Shown here: in pieces, positions 53,474 to 63,093 of the stretch
Position numbering within the stretch: position 1 is the first letter of the stretch
Layout: each line of letters opens with the position of its first letter
From: Verrucomicrobiales bacterium
GTDB lineage: Bacteria > Verrucomicrobiota > Verrucomicrobiia > Verrucomicrobiales > DEV007
Reading direction: 5' to 3'
Assembly (NCBI GenBank): GCA_029940475.1
Contig: JAPYUT010000002.1
Location: forward strand, 84,694 to 148,693
DNA length: 64,000 nucleotides
The notes under the pieces: generated by a model
Databases searched by the model: none
What the model saw: only the letters and a program-made list of their open reading frames with translations
What the model was told of the DNA's origin: nothing
Program-made: the position numbers and the translations under genes

Positions 53474-54766
53474 ATGCCCGACCTTCCTTCCGCCAGCAAC
53501 CCGCTCTCCAGGAGACGTTTTGTCCGTAACTCAGGCATTGCCGCCGGGGCCGCTTCAATCTCTTTTCCGAACATTGTCTCTGCCCAGGCCAACAAGAGCC
53601 CGCTGAAGCTCGGTTTAATCGGTTGCGGCGGCCGTGGTAATGGAGCTGCCAATCAGGCCCTCAGTGCCGACAAGGACGTCAGCCTGACCTGTGTCGCGGA
53701 TGTCTTCGAGAAAAAAGCTGACGCGGCAATCAATAATCTTCGTAAACGTCACCCCGACCAGGTTGGAATGCCCCAGCGCCTGATCGGCTTCGATGCCTAC
53801 AAGCAAGTCATCGAAAGCTCTGACGTTGTCATCCTGACCACTCCCCCCGGCTTCCGCCCAATGATGCTGCGCGCGGCAATCGAGGCAGGTAAGCATGTCT
53901 TTTGTGAAAAGCCGGTTGCTGTTGATGCCCCGGGCATACGCTCGGTGCTCGAATCCGCAAAGATGGCAAAGGAAAAGAACCTGTCCCTGGTCTGTGGTTT
54001 TTGCTGGCGTTACCAGAATGCCAGGCGGGCCCTGTTTGAAAAAATCCACAACGGCGCCATCGGGGAGCTCACCAACATGTTCGCCACCTACTACACAGGG
54101 CCGGTAAAGCCAATGCCTGCAGCGGATCGTCGACCGGCAGGGGTAAGTGATGTCGAATGGCAGGTGCAGAACTGGTATAACTTCAGTTGGCTCTCCGGCG
54201 ACAGCCTGGCGGAGCAGGCCGTCCACAGCATCGACAAGATCGGCTGGGCGACCGGGGACATTGACCCGATCAGCGCAGTGGCGACCGGGGGCCGTCAAAT
54301 ACCCGCCCAGGGAGGCAATATCTACGATCACTTCCACGTGGTTTATGAATACCCGAACAATGTCCGCTGCCACCTGGGTTCACGCCAACAGGGTGGCTGT
54401 CATGGCGAGAATCACGACTACATCAACGGCACCCAAGGTACCGCGGTCATCAAGCGCGGGCAGTGCGTGATTCAGGGCAAGGAAAACTGGCGGGCAGGAG
54501 GAGATCTCAATAACGATATGTACCAGGCTGAGCACGATGAACTTTTTGCCTCTATCCGCAAAGGTGAAGCCAAGAACGATGGCAAATGGATGGCTCACAG
54601 CACCATGCTCGCCATCCTCGGCCGCATGGCGGCATATACCGGGCAGCAGATCAAATGGCAGGATGCCATCAACTCCAAGCAGGATCTTGCCCCTGACAAC
54701 CTGACTTGGAAGGATGATTTCGACCCCGGTGGGCTACCACTGCCGGGCAAAACCAAGTTCATATAG
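53474..54766 (+). CDS. Gfo/Idh/MocA-family oxidoreductase with Tat signal
   Basis: A 430-residue periplasmic NAD(P)-dependent oxidoreductase. The N-terminus has a twin-arginine signal 'SRRRFVRNSGIAAGAASIS'. The Rossmann fold begins 'LKLGLIGCGGRGNGAANQAL', and 'GKHVFCEKPVAVDAPG' carries the conserved EKP lysine. Such Tat-exported members are typical of Planctomycetota and Verrucomicrobiota and act on sugars or glycosidic bonds; NAD may travel with the folded enzyme. The next gene is a cytochrome-FGE protein, 29 nt away. Confidence 0.92.
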   Translation: MPDLPSASNPLSRRRFVRNSGIAAGAASISFPNIVSAQANKSPLKLGLIGCGGRGNGAANQALSADKDVSLTCVADVFEKKADAAINNLRKRHPDQVGMPQRLIGFDAYKQVIESSDVVILTTPPGFRPMMLRAAIEAGKHVFCEKPVAVDAPGIRSVLESAKMAKEKNLSLVCGFCWRYQNARRALFEKIHNGAIGELTNMFATYYTGPVKPMPAADRRPAGVSDVEWQVQNWYNFSWLSGDSLAEQAVHSIDKIGWATGDIDPISAVATGGRQIPAQGGNIYDHFHVVYEYPNNVRCHLGSRQQGGCHGENHDYINGTQGTAVIKRGQCVIQGKENWRAGGDLNNDMYQAEHDELFASIRKGEAKNDGKWMAHSTMLAILGRMAAYTGQQIKWQDAINSKQDLAPDNLTWKDDFDPGGLPLPGKTKFI

Positions 54767-54795
54767 TCATACAGGTGACCACGCCACGAGCAGTC

Positions 54796-56265
54796 ATGCT
54801 TCGAGCGATCTTCATACTGGTAATTACCGCATCCAGCACCATGGCAGCGGTGGACTTCGCTGCTGATATCCAGCCAATCCTGGTAGAGCACTGCCTGAAG
54901 TGCCACCGCAAGGACTACAAGAAATCCGACTACAAGCTGGAAACCCGGGCCGATGCACTCGCTGAAGGTATCATTGTGCCCGGCAATCCCGGTAAAAGCC
55001 CGTTCATCGAGCTGCTCAACCTTGATGATGACGATGATGACGTGATGCCGCCTGCCAAGGAGGGACGCTTGAGCGCCGGGCAAAAAAAAATCCTCGGCGA
55101 CTGGGTCAAGGAGGGAGCCGGGTGGCCGAAAGGCATCGTTCTGGAGATGCCCGACGCGATCAACTTTAAGCGCGATATCAAGCCTATCCTGGACAAGCTC
55201 AGCGTCGAAGAACGTGACAAGCTCAAGCTGTGGATCAAGTCCGGGGGAGAATGGCCCTCCACAGGGAATGCACTGGAGCTCGCGCTGATCGAGCGAATGC
55301 ACGCAAAAATCCTCGCCGGCTCAAAGGAAAAGAATCCCGGGGAAATGAAGCACTACTCCTCCAAGGTGCCTGCCTCCGCGACTCCCTACCACATGATAGC
55401 GGTGCCGGGTGGCAGCTTCCGCATGGGATCACCTGGTTCCGAGGCAAAACGCAAGGCTCATGAAGGCCCCCAGCGTGTGGTGAAAATAGCACCGTTCTGG
55501 ATTGGTAAATATGAAGTCAGCTGGAATCAGTACGAGGCGTTCATGATTGATGGCGGGCGACGAAAGAAAAATGGCGGCAAGTTATTTCCAGACCCCAATG
55601 ATACTGACATTGATCTCGTCTCACGACCGACAAAGCCATACGTTGAAATGACCTTCGGCATGGGCAAGGACGGATTTCCCGCCATCAGCATGACCCAGCA
55701 TGCGGCACTCCAATACTGCAAATGGTTGAGTGCGCAGACCGGTCACTTTTACCGACTGCCAACCGAGGCTGAATGGGAATACGCCTGCCGTGCCGGCACC
55801 GACACGGCATACTCTTTCGGCAACAACACCAAGGACCTGCACGCTTACGCATGGTTCATCGACAATGCTGATTTCACCTACCAGAAAGTCGGCACTAAAA
55901 AGCCCAACCCGTGGGGCATCCACGACATGCACGGCAATGTCGCCGAGTGGACACTCGATATCTTCTCTGCAAGCGGATACGCCAAGGGGCCAGCAGACAA
56001 CCCGCTGGCCAGTGGTCGTGAACTCTATCCCCGGGCCGTGCGGGGCGGTTCCTGGAATGACTTTCCTGACGGGCTGCGCAGTGCCACGCGAATGGGGTCC
56101 AATAAGTCCTGGAAACAGCAGGATCCACAACTGCCCAAGAGCATCTGGTACCATACTGACGCACAGTGGCTGGGCTTCCGAATTGTGCGTCCCCTTGAAA
56201 TTGCCTCCCCTGAGCAAATGCAACGCATCTGGAACCTGGGGATCGACCATGACACCCTGGAGTAA
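54796..56265 (+). CDS. Cytochrome-FGE-like (sulfatase-modifying factor) fusion
   Basis: 489 residues from the ATG at 54796; a GTG at 54775 adds seven residues before the signal peptide. After the signal ('RAIFILVITASSTMA') comes a PSCyt1-type heme domain with CLKCH. A second segment begins like another such domain ('INFKRDIKPILDKLSVEE') but lacks CxxCH and runs straight into 'LKLWIKSGGEWPSTG'. The last 300 residues are a formylglycine-generating-enzyme (SUMF1) domain: 'VPGGSFRMGSPGSEAKR', 'RLPTEAEWEYACRAGTD', 'HDMHGNVAEWTLD', 'RAVRGGSWNDFPDGLR', 'LGFRIVRP'. The catalytic copper-site cysteines of true FGE are not obvious, so a binding role is possible. Confidence 0.82.
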   Translation: MLRAIFILVITASSTMAAVDFAADIQPILVEHCLKCHRKDYKKSDYKLETRADALAEGIIVPGNPGKSPFIELLNLDDDDDDVMPPAKEGRLSAGQKKILGDWVKEGAGWPKGIVLEMPDAINFKRDIKPILDKLSVEERDKLKLWIKSGGEWPSTGNALELALIERMHAKILAGSKEKNPGEMKHYSSKVPASATPYHMIAVPGGSFRMGSPGSEAKRKAHEGPQRVVKIAPFWIGKYEVSWNQYEAFMIDGGRRKKNGGKLFPDPNDTDIDLVSRPTKPYVEMTFGMGKDGFPAISMTQHAALQYCKWLSAQTGHFYRLPTEAEWEYACRAGTDTAYSFGNNTKDLHAYAWFIDNADFTYQKVGTKKPNPWGIHDMHGNVAEWTLDIFSASGYAKGPADNPLASGRELYPRAVRGGSWNDFPDGLRSATRMGSNKSWKQQDPQLPKSIWYHTDAQWLGFRIVRPLEIASPEQMQRIWNLGIDHDTLE

Positions 56266-57274
56266 AGGCGGGATCGCATTAAGCCTCCTTTTTTTTACCG
56301 TTACTCACCCTGTCGCGCAGGCTGAAGCCTCCGCCCGTTATGAGTTCAAGCAACCCTGCATGGGCACGCTGTTTGGTATTGTCATTTACTCCGGAAAACC
56401 CGAACCGGAAATCGCAGCCGCGGCAAAGGCTGCCTTCAGCCTCGGCCTGAAACTGGATGGAATCTTCTCCGACTACCGTGCGGAGAGCGAGGTGAACCTG
56501 TTCAACCATTCACCGCCGGGCCAGGCGCAGCCGGCAAGCAGCGAACTGATTGACCTGCTGAGTGCCTCTAAACGCCTCCATGATGACACCGGCGGGACAT
56601 TTGATCCCGCATGCGGTGCGCTGAGCCGGCTCTGGCGGGTGACCAGGCGCAGCGGAAAACTTCCTGCTGCGAACGTTCTCGCCTCGGCAAAGGAGGCCTC
56701 CGGGTGGCACCGGCTTAAGATTGACCTGGACCAGGGAAAACTGACACGCCTGCATGCGGGTACGCGGCTTGACTTCGGCGCAATCGCCAAAGGTTACGCA
56801 GCTGACATGATGCTGCAATCACTGCGCGAGGGAGGATTCAAGGTCGCCAGCATCACTGCCGGAGGGGACATTGCTCTCGGCGAGGCTCCTCCCGGCAGGA
56901 AAGGCTGGGTAGTTGCCATCCGCCCCGGTGGGGACAAGCACCCGCCCGCCTGTGTGATTGAGATCAGTAATGCCGCCGTCTCCACATCGGGAAATGTCGA
57001 GCAGGTTGTTGAAATCGGGGGTGCGCGCTATTCCCATATTATTGACCTGCACACCGGGCTCGGCCTTACCACGCAACGCGCGGCCGCCGTCATCGCCCCG
57101 AGTTGCACCCGCAGCGATGCACTTGCCACCGCCCTCTGCATCACCGGTGAAAAGGGACTCGGGATAATCAATTCCCTGCCGCACAGCGAAGCCATGCTCT
57201 TCACTCCTGGATTCAAGAACCAATCGCCCATCCGCAGCAAAGGTTTTGGCGCCTTTATACGCAAGGAGAACTAA
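56249..57274 (+). CDS. apbE: FAD:protein FMN transferase (ApbE-like)
   Basis: 341 residues from the ATG at 56249, overlapping the preceding gene by 17 nt; the same frame is open further upstream but that part is antisense-like shadow. A signal peptide ('ALSLLFFTVTHPVAQA') sends it to the periplasm. Motifs: 'QPCMGTLFGIVI', 'TRLDFGAIAKGYAADMMLQ', 'ITAGGDIALGEAPP', 'AAVSTSGNVEQVVEIGG', 'YSHIIDLHTG', 'SDALATALCITG'. ApbE attaches FMN covalently to Thr/Ser of target proteins. Its coupling to a cytochrome-type protein suggests an extracytoplasmic electron-transfer unit. Confidence 0.93.
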   Translation: MTPWSKGGIALSLLFFTVTHPVAQAEASARYEFKQPCMGTLFGIVIYSGKPEPEIAAAAKAAFSLGLKLDGIFSDYRAESEVNLFNHSPPGQAQPASSELIDLLSASKRLHDDTGGTFDPACGALSRLWRVTRRSGKLPAANVLASAKEASGWHRLKIDLDQGKLTRLHAGTRLDFGAIAKGYAADMMLQSLREGGFKVASITAGGDIALGEAPPGRKGWVVAIRPGGDKHPPACVIEISNAAVSTSGNVEQVVEIGGARYSHIIDLHTGLGLTTQRAAAVIAPSCTRSDALATALCITGEKGLGIINSLPHSEAMLFTPGFKNQSPIRSKGFGAFIRKEN

Positions 57275-57351
57275 TCTTGCGGCACCGCGGGCGCATGACA
57301 GAATTTCTGCTGGCTAGATTGGCGCTCACCACATAGATTGAGGCTGTCCCC

Positions 57352-59625
57352 ATGAATGCCCAAGCAACACAAAATGCAACATGGGCTGCTTTCCCCATTG
57401 CCCTTTTTTCCCTGCTTTTCTACAACTGCCTCCAGGCAGCCGACCCGGCTCCCGTCATCACTTCGGTAACGCGCACCGAAGGGGGGCTCATCCGGCTTGA
57501 AATGCCGCTCGGTGAGCAACAATACGCTGTTCTCCATCGTGCCGACGGGCTCACCGCAACAGGCAGGGCAATCGCCATCGCCCGCCCGCTTGGAGGCATG
57601 GTAACACTTACCGACCCCGCTCCCATTCCTGCTGATGGAATCCTGAAAATTTATACCCACAACACCGCCACCCCCGCCGACACCGATGGCGACGGGCTCA
57701 ATGACCTCATTGAGTTGTCTTCCCCGTCCTCCCGCAACCCGCTCAACCCCGCCCCGTCCATCCCGTTTGCAGACGGCACAATCCAAGTGCCCGACAGCGC
57801 AACCTACCAGTCACTTGCCCACCGTGACAACTTCCCGGGTGCCGCCAACGTGCAGGAAGTCAAGTTCCTCGTCTACGACGTCCATACCGGTTCATCCGAT
57901 CTCTACTTCGTCAACAGCAACCGCTACCAGTATCACTACTACTTTACCCGTGACGCTGTCGGCCTCTACAACAGCAACTCACTATTCAACTCCCACACCT
58001 ACTTTACCAACACTAACAGGCGCAATGTGGCAGGCAGCATTGTCTATCATCCCAACTACGTCTCTGAAAACGGACTGCCCGGGGTCTATACAATGGAATT
58101 CTGGCCGGCTGACCCGGTGGCGTTCCGTTTCGTCGAGACCGCCTACGAGATGGTCGCCGCCTCCATGGCATTCACCGACGGCCGCCTTGCCTATCATCCC
58201 GCCAGTGAAACACAACGCGCCATCTACAATTCGGAAATCGACGAATACGCAAAGTCACACATCTCGGTAATCGACACCGATGACCTCTTCGCCAACACCG
58301 TCTACACCGCGCTCAACCCCGGGGAATGCTATGGAACCCTTAAGCTTGTCACCGGCAATGAAACCGTGTCCACACGTGACGTGGTAATCTTCCAGACCAT
58401 CCCCAACGAGTTGACACACGTCTCGGGAATCATCACCGAGTCCCCCCAGACTCCCCTCTCCCACGTCAACCTCAAGGCGAGGCAGAACGGCACGCCGAAC
58501 GCCTACCTCAAGGAAGCCTCCTCCCACCCTGACCTGGAGCCGTTCATCGGCCAGGACATCTACCTTAATATCGGACCCGACGGCTTCGAGATACGCTCGG
58601 CAAGCCAGCAGGAAATCGATGACTACTTTGATTCAATCCGTCCTGCGGCAACCCAGTTCCCCGTGCGCGACCTTTCCGAGACCGTGATTACCCCGCTCTC
58701 AGCTATCCGCTTTGCTGATTCACCGGCATACGGCTCGAAATCCGCCAACGTCGGTCAACTCCGGGTCATCCTGCCCGCCCTCACCCCGGACGGGTTTGCC
58801 ATCCCCTTTTACTTTTACGATGCCTTCATGACTCACAACGGCTTCTACGCCGAGGCAGAAGCCATGGCTGCGGATCCCCTCTTCCAGTCCTTCCCCAGTG
58901 TGCGTGATAGCCGCCTTGAGGACTTCCGCGAACGCATCGAGGACGACGGGATTCTGCCCGGATGGATGCTTGGTGCCCTTGCCTCGATGTATGCATCGTT
59001 CCCGGCGGGCATCCCGGTGCGCGCGCGTTCAAGCACCAACAACGAGGACCTCGAGGGCTTCAACGGCGCGGGGCTTTACGACTCCTATACCCACCACCCC
59101 GATGAAGGACACTTTGCCAAGACCGCCAAGCAGGTCTGGGCAGGACTCTGGACCTACCGCGCCTTTGAGGAACGGGAGTTCTGGCGCATTGATCACCTCA
59201 CTGCCGCCATGGGCATCCTCGTCCATCCCAACTTTGACGAGGAGCAGGCCAACGGAGTGGGAGTCACCAAGAACATCTACATCCCCGGCCCGGGATGGGA
59301 TGGCCACTACGTCAATGCCCAGGTTGGCGAAAACCTCATCACCAACCCGGAGCCCGGTTCAATCCCGGAAAATTACATCATCGCCAACCTCGGTTTCGGC
59401 TCCGAGTACGAGATCCAGTATATCCGTCACTCAAACCTGGTTCCCGAGGGCGAGACTGTGCTCAGTCGCGAGCAGGCACTTGAGCTGAAGGACTACATGA
59501 ACATCATCCACAATCACTTCAAGTCGCTCTATAGTGGCAACTCGAGCTTTGCCATGGAGATTGAGTTCAAGGTCACCGCGGCAGGGGTTTTCGCCATCAA
59601 GCAGGCACGTCCATGGGTTGACTAA
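57352..59625 (+). CDS. Secreted protein with phospho-His-like and PPDK-type ATP-grasp domains
   Basis: A 757-residue protein with a signal peptide ('AAFPIALFSLLFYNCLQAA'). A small beta domain follows, then a thrombospondin type 3-like Ca2+ site ('DTDGDGLNDLIEL'). Near residue 367 'SPQTPLSHVNLKARQNG' matches the swivelling phosphohistidine domain of PEP-utilising enzymes (TSHxAxxAR). Residues 455-757 match the PEP/pyruvate-binding ATP-grasp (PPDK N-terminal) domain: 'YGSKSANVGQLRVI', 'GFAIPFYFYDAFM', 'IPVRARSSTNNEDLEGFNGA', and the terminal 'IKQARPWV'. The domain order is reversed relative to PEP synthase and the PEP-binding barrel is missing. Its extracytoplasmic substrate is unknown. Confidence 0.75.
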   Translation: MNAQATQNATWAAFPIALFSLLFYNCLQAADPAPVITSVTRTEGGLIRLEMPLGEQQYAVLHRADGLTATGRAIAIARPLGGMVTLTDPAPIPADGILKIYTHNTATPADTDGDGLNDLIELSSPSSRNPLNPAPSIPFADGTIQVPDSATYQSLAHRDNFPGAANVQEVKFLVYDVHTGSSDLYFVNSNRYQYHYYFTRDAVGLYNSNSLFNSHTYFTNTNRRNVAGSIVYHPNYVSENGLPGVYTMEFWPADPVAFRFVETAYEMVAASMAFTDGRLAYHPASETQRAIYNSEIDEYAKSHISVIDTDDLFANTVYTALNPGECYGTLKLVTGNETVSTRDVVIFQTIPNELTHVSGIITESPQTPLSHVNLKARQNGTPNAYLKEASSHPDLEPFIGQDIYLNIGPDGFEIRSASQQEIDDYFDSIRPAATQFPVRDLSETVITPLSAIRFADSPAYGSKSANVGQLRVILPALTPDGFAIPFYFYDAFMTHNGFYAEAEAMAADPLFQSFPSVRDSRLEDFRERIEDDGILPGWMLGALASMYASFPAGIPVRARSSTNNEDLEGFNGAGLYDSYTHHPDEGHFAKTAKQVWAGLWTYRAFEEREFWRIDHLTAAMGILVHPNFDEEQANGVGVTKNIYIPGPGWDGHYVNAQVGENLITNPEPGSIPENYIIANLGFGSEYEIQYIRHSNLVPEGETVLSREQALELKDYMNIIHNHFKSLYSGNSSFAMEIEFKVTAAGVFAIKQARPWVD

Positions 59626-59677
59626 GGCAATCCGGTTATTGCGATACCCTTCACTTCTCTACACTCCGCACCACGGC

Positions 59678-60748
59678 TCACCTTGCAACGATGCGGTAAA
59701 AGACCTTTTTCAGTCCGCCGGTAACCTGAAAATCATATGTCGTTGATTGCCCCTGCGAGATGATGCCGTCATCAATCTCCTGCCACTGACGCAGGTCGGC
59801 AGAAGACTCAATTGCGTAGATTGTCCCCGGCGATGATGTCCAGGTAATGGAGACGGTCGCTGATTGAGCATTCATCCCGAACCCTGTCACTTGAAGGGCA
59901 ACACCCTGGCCCGGGATGGCAAAGAACTGGTCGCCGGCATAATTGTTGAGGTCAATGGCACCCAGGGATGCGCCCCCGATGAAATTGCCCCATCCATCAG
60001 TGCCAAGGTTACCGGTGTCGACCGGCATCGCCCCGAGGAACTGGTTGGAAAGGTAATCATGCCCCTGCCCGTTAATCATCGCACATATCTTGATTTCTCC
60101 CCGCGGGTTCCCGATCAGAGACAGCGGAAGCTCAAGTTCAATCCCCGTGAGCACCTGCGCCGCTGCCGTGCTGTTTGCCGATTGCCCCTGTGAGGAGCCA
60201 ACTCCTCCTGAATTTGAGTTGTTAAATCCAAGCTTCAAGCCGCGCAAGGCGGAAAACGGGCCGCTTGTTCCAAGGGCGGGGGGATTGAAGCTTCCCACCA
60301 GTGAGCCGGTATTGCCGGCACCCAGCCCGGCAAAATCGAGGTCAAGTTGACTGCCGCCGAAGCCATGGCGCACGATCAGCATGAAATCCGCGGCAAACCC
60401 CGCATCGAAGGTGAACCCGTCAAATTTTGCCGCCCAGTTATCATTGTTCGGGTTCTCCGTCCCGCTGATCCTGTTCTGTCCGCCTTCCACCGAGTCGACA
60501 AAAACCTCAAGCTTGTTGAAATTCGCCTCCAGATTGCCCGTCAGCATAAGGAAAAGGCTGTCCCCCTCGATCAGCGCATAAGCCGCATCAAGCTCGCTGC
60601 CCGGGTCACCAAATCCCGTCTGAATCTGCTGAATGGCGAGCGCCTCCCCATATTCGGCATCCCTGCTGCCATCGACCTCGACCGCCGATCCATCCCACCC
60701 CGTTGCCAACAGGCAACTTGTCGTAATAATGAAAATTCCTGTTCTCAT
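59678..60748 (-). CDS. Secreted beta-rich hypothetical protein
   Basis: A 356-residue protein with a signal peptide ('GIFIITTSCLLATGWDGSA'). The mature protein is Gly/Asn/Ser-rich and beta-rich, resembling a carbohydrate-binding or DOMON-type fold ('LIEGDSLFLMLTGNLEANFN', 'LEVFVDSVEGGQNRISG'). The C-terminus has a 'IYAIESSADLRQWQEI' motif common in Verrucomicrobiota surface proteins. No catalytic residues are evident. It is convergent with the ATP-grasp gene. Confidence 0.65.
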   Translation of the reverse strand: MRTGIFIITTSCLLATGWDGSAVEVDGSRDAEYGEALAIQQIQTGFGDPGSELDAAYALIEGDSLFLMLTGNLEANFNKLEVFVDSVEGGQNRISGTENPNNDNWAAKFDGFTFDAGFAADFMLIVRHGFGGSQLDLDFAGLGAGNTGSLVGSFNPPALGTSGPFSALRGLKLGFNNSNSGGVGSSQGQSANSTAAAQVLTGIELELPLSLIGNPRGEIKICAMINGQGHDYLSNQFLGAMPVDTGNLGTDGWGNFIGGASLGAIDLNNYAGDQFFAIPGQGVALQVTGFGMNAQSATVSITWTSSPGTIYAIESSADLRQWQEIDDGIISQGQSTTYDFQVTGGLKKVFYRIVAR

Positions 60749-60842
60749 CCTGATGACTTATGCTAAAGAAAAAAATACTGGTTCCCTGTGAAGCAAAAAC
60801 TACACTGTACCCATATCATCACCAGGCCGCAACCACCCTCTC

Positions 60843-62216
60843 ATGATCCAGACAACCATCAAAGATGCCCTCGCCGGCAACGGCGCCAATGAGACGATCC
60901 TCATCCGCGGCTGGGTTCGCACCCGGCGTGACTCGAAGGATTTCTCGTTCCTCGCCATCAATGACGGCTCCTGCCTTGCCAATATCCAGGCGATCGTCGA
61001 CCAGGGCATCCCCGGCTCCGGGGATATCCAGCAGGCAACGACCGGCGCGTCGGTTGAGATCACCGGCAAGCTGGTGGAGTCACCCGGCAAGGGGCAGGCC
61101 TGGGAGGTAACCGCTGAGTCGATGACCTTGGTGGGAACCGCTGATGAAAGTTATCCCTTGCAGAAAAAGGGGCACAGCCCGGAATTTTTGCGCGAGATCG
61201 CCCACCTGCGCCCACGCTCCAACCTCTTCGGCTGTGTTTTCCGCACCCGCTCGCGCCTGGCATACGCCATTCACCAGTTCTTCCAGGAAAGGGGCTTTTA
61301 TTATATCCACACCCCGATCATCACCGCCAGTGACTGCGAGGGTGCCGGCGAGATGTTCCGTGTCACCACGCTGGATGGCAAGACCATGGAGGCAGACCCG
61401 GAAGCCAAGACGGACTTCTTCGGCAAGCCAACCCACCTGACGGTGAGCGGGCAGCTGGAGGGTGAGAGCTTCGCCTGTGCATTATCCAATATCTATACCT
61501 TCGGGCCGACATTCCGCGCCGAGAACTCGCACACCACCCGGCACGCCTCCGAGTTCTGGATGATCGAGCCTGAAATGGCATTCTGTGACCTTGAAGGCGA
61601 CATGACCCTCGCCGAGGAGATGGTCAATTACCTGATCAAGGACACCCTAAAACACTCTGCGGAGGATCTCGGCCTGTTCGGGAAATTTGTCGACAAGGAA
61701 CTTATCGGCCGGCTTGAATCAGTGCTCGCCAAGCCCTTTGAACGCATCAGCTACACCACGGCCATCGGGTTGCTGGAGAAATCCGGAAAGACCTTTGAGC
61801 ATCCCGTGGAGTGGGGTGTCAACCTGCAGACTGAACACGAGCGTTTCCTCACCGAGGAGCACTTCAAGGGCCCGGTCACCGTCCACGACTACCCGAAGGA
61901 CATCAAGCCTTTCTACATGAGGACCAATGATGACGGTAAAACCGTTGCCGCCATGGACCTGCTGGTTCCGGGCATCGGCGAGATCGCCGGCGGTAGCCAG
62001 CGCGAGGAACGCCTTGACCTGCTGCTGGAGAACATGGCGGCGCACGGCGTCTCCCCGGATGACTACGCATGGTATGCCGACCTGCGCCGCTACGGCAGTG
62101 TGCCGCATGCCGGCTTCGGGCTCGGCTTTGAGCGCATGCTGATGTTTGTCACCGGGGTCGCCAACATCAGGGACGTGATCCCCTTCCCGAGGACTCCCGG
62201 CAACGCGGAATTCTAG
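60843..62216 (+). CDS. asnS: Asparaginyl-tRNA synthetase
   Basis: A 457-residue class IIb synthetase. The N-terminal OB-fold anticodon-binding domain ('[20 protein letters not shown]') is followed by the catalytic core with motif 2 '[20 protein letters not shown]' and motif 3 '[20 protein letters not shown]'. The C-terminus '[14 protein letters not shown]' is the typical AsnRS ending. Length and motif order are normal. Its presence means Asn-tRNA is made directly. Confidence 0.97.
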   Translation: MIQTTIKDALAGNGANETILIRGWVRTRRDSKDFSFLAINDGSCLANIQAIVDQGIPGSGDIQQATTGASVEITGKLVESPGKGQAWEVTAESMTLVGTADESYPLQKKGHSPEFLREIAHLRPRSNLFGCVFRTRSRLAYAIHQFFQERGFYYIHTPIITASDCEGAGEMFRVTTLDGKTMEADPEAKTDFFGKPTHLTVSGQLEGESFACALSNIYTFGPTFRAENSHTTRHASEFWMIEPEMAFCDLEGDMTLAEEMVNYLIKDTLKHSAEDLGLFGKFVDKELIGRLESVLAKPFERISYTTAIGLLEKSGKTFEHPVEWGVNLQTEHERFLTEEHFKGPVTVHDYPKDIKPFYMRTNDDGKTVAAMDLLVPGIGEIAGGSQREERLDLLLENMAAHGVSPDDYAWYADLRRYGSVPHAGFGLGFERMLMFVTGVANIRDVIPFPRTPGNAEF

Positions 62217-62242
62217 CAATTCAAAGCTGATTACACTTGCTC

Positions 62243-63085
62243 ATGAAACTACTTTTAAAGCTCCCCCTGCTGCTGATGTGCATGACAGTTGCCACCGCCG
62301 GCCCGATTCGCGAGGGGGCAGTGGTCGCCGAGCTGGTACCGGCCAGGCAGGCGATATCCCCGGGCGAGACGATCACCATCGCCTTGCGCATGAAGCACGA
62401 TCCGGGCTGGCACACCTACTGGAAGAGCCCCGGCATTGTCGGTGTCCCCACCGACCTCGACTGGAAGCTCCCCAAAGGCTTCAAGGCGGGAAGCATCCAG
62501 TGGCCGCAGCCGGAGAGGGTGCAAATGGGACCTTACGATGCCTACGGCTACCATGGCGAAGTGTTCCTGATGGTTCCCCTCAGCGCACCCGCGGATGCCA
62601 AGCCCGGCACCGAGGTAAAGCTTAAGGCAAGGGCCAGCTGGATGTGCTGCTCAAAGACCTGTCATCCCGCCTTCGCCGACATCTCCATGACCCTGCCGGT
62701 GTCCTCAGCCCCGGCAAAGCCAAGCCCCTGGCAAAAGCCGATTGTCGCTGCCCGTTCCACTTTCCCGGTGGCAAACACGCTGTGGGATACCACCGCCGTG
62801 CGCCGTGGCAACAAGGCCATCCTGACTCTCAGCCCGAGGAAAGGCGCGCCCACAAAAGCACCCCTTTCTCCCTACTTCTTCTCGGATAACGGGCTGATCG
62901 ACTCGGATGTCGAGCAGGTAGTAAAGAAAACAAAAGCCGGAAGCATTTCCCTGCTGATGGAGATCTCCGAGTTCGGGCCGGATAAGCCCAGCCACCTGAC
63001 GGGAATTTTCTATACCAGAAGCGGTCGCGCTGATGCCGGCGGTGCCGTTCCACTCAGCCTGAAGGTGCCCTTTTCGGGCTCCTGA
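62243..63085 (+). CDS. DsbD N-terminal-domain thiol-disulfide protein
   Basis: 280 residues from the ATG at 62243, preferred over a TTG two codons earlier. The signal peptide is 'LKLPLLLMCMTVATAG'. The mature part matches the DsbD alpha (N-terminal) immunoglobulin-like domain: 'GETITIALRMKHDPGWHTYW' and the redox cysteines in 'ASWMCCSKTCHPA'. No DsbD membrane domain or C-terminal thioredoxin follows, so it is either a stand-alone domain or needs a separately encoded partner. It starts 26 nt after asnS and may be cotranscribed. Confidence 0.8.
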   Translation: MKLLLKLPLLLMCMTVATAGPIREGAVVAELVPARQAISPGETITIALRMKHDPGWHTYWKSPGIVGVPTDLDWKLPKGFKAGSIQWPQPERVQMGPYDAYGYHGEVFLMVPLSAPADAKPGTEVKLKARASWMCCSKTCHPAFADISMTLPVSSAPAKPSPWQKPIVAARSTFPVANTLWDTTAVRRGNKAILTLSPRKGAPTKAPLSPYFFSDNGLIDSDVEQVVKKTKAGSISLLMEISEFGPDKPSHLTGIFYTRSGRADAGGAVPLSLKVPFSGS

Positions 63086-63093
63086 CCACAAGG

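Noticed and set aside
55730..56248. Upstream open extension of the apbE frame
   Set aside because: It overlaps the FGE domain in another frame and would bury the ApbE signal peptide.
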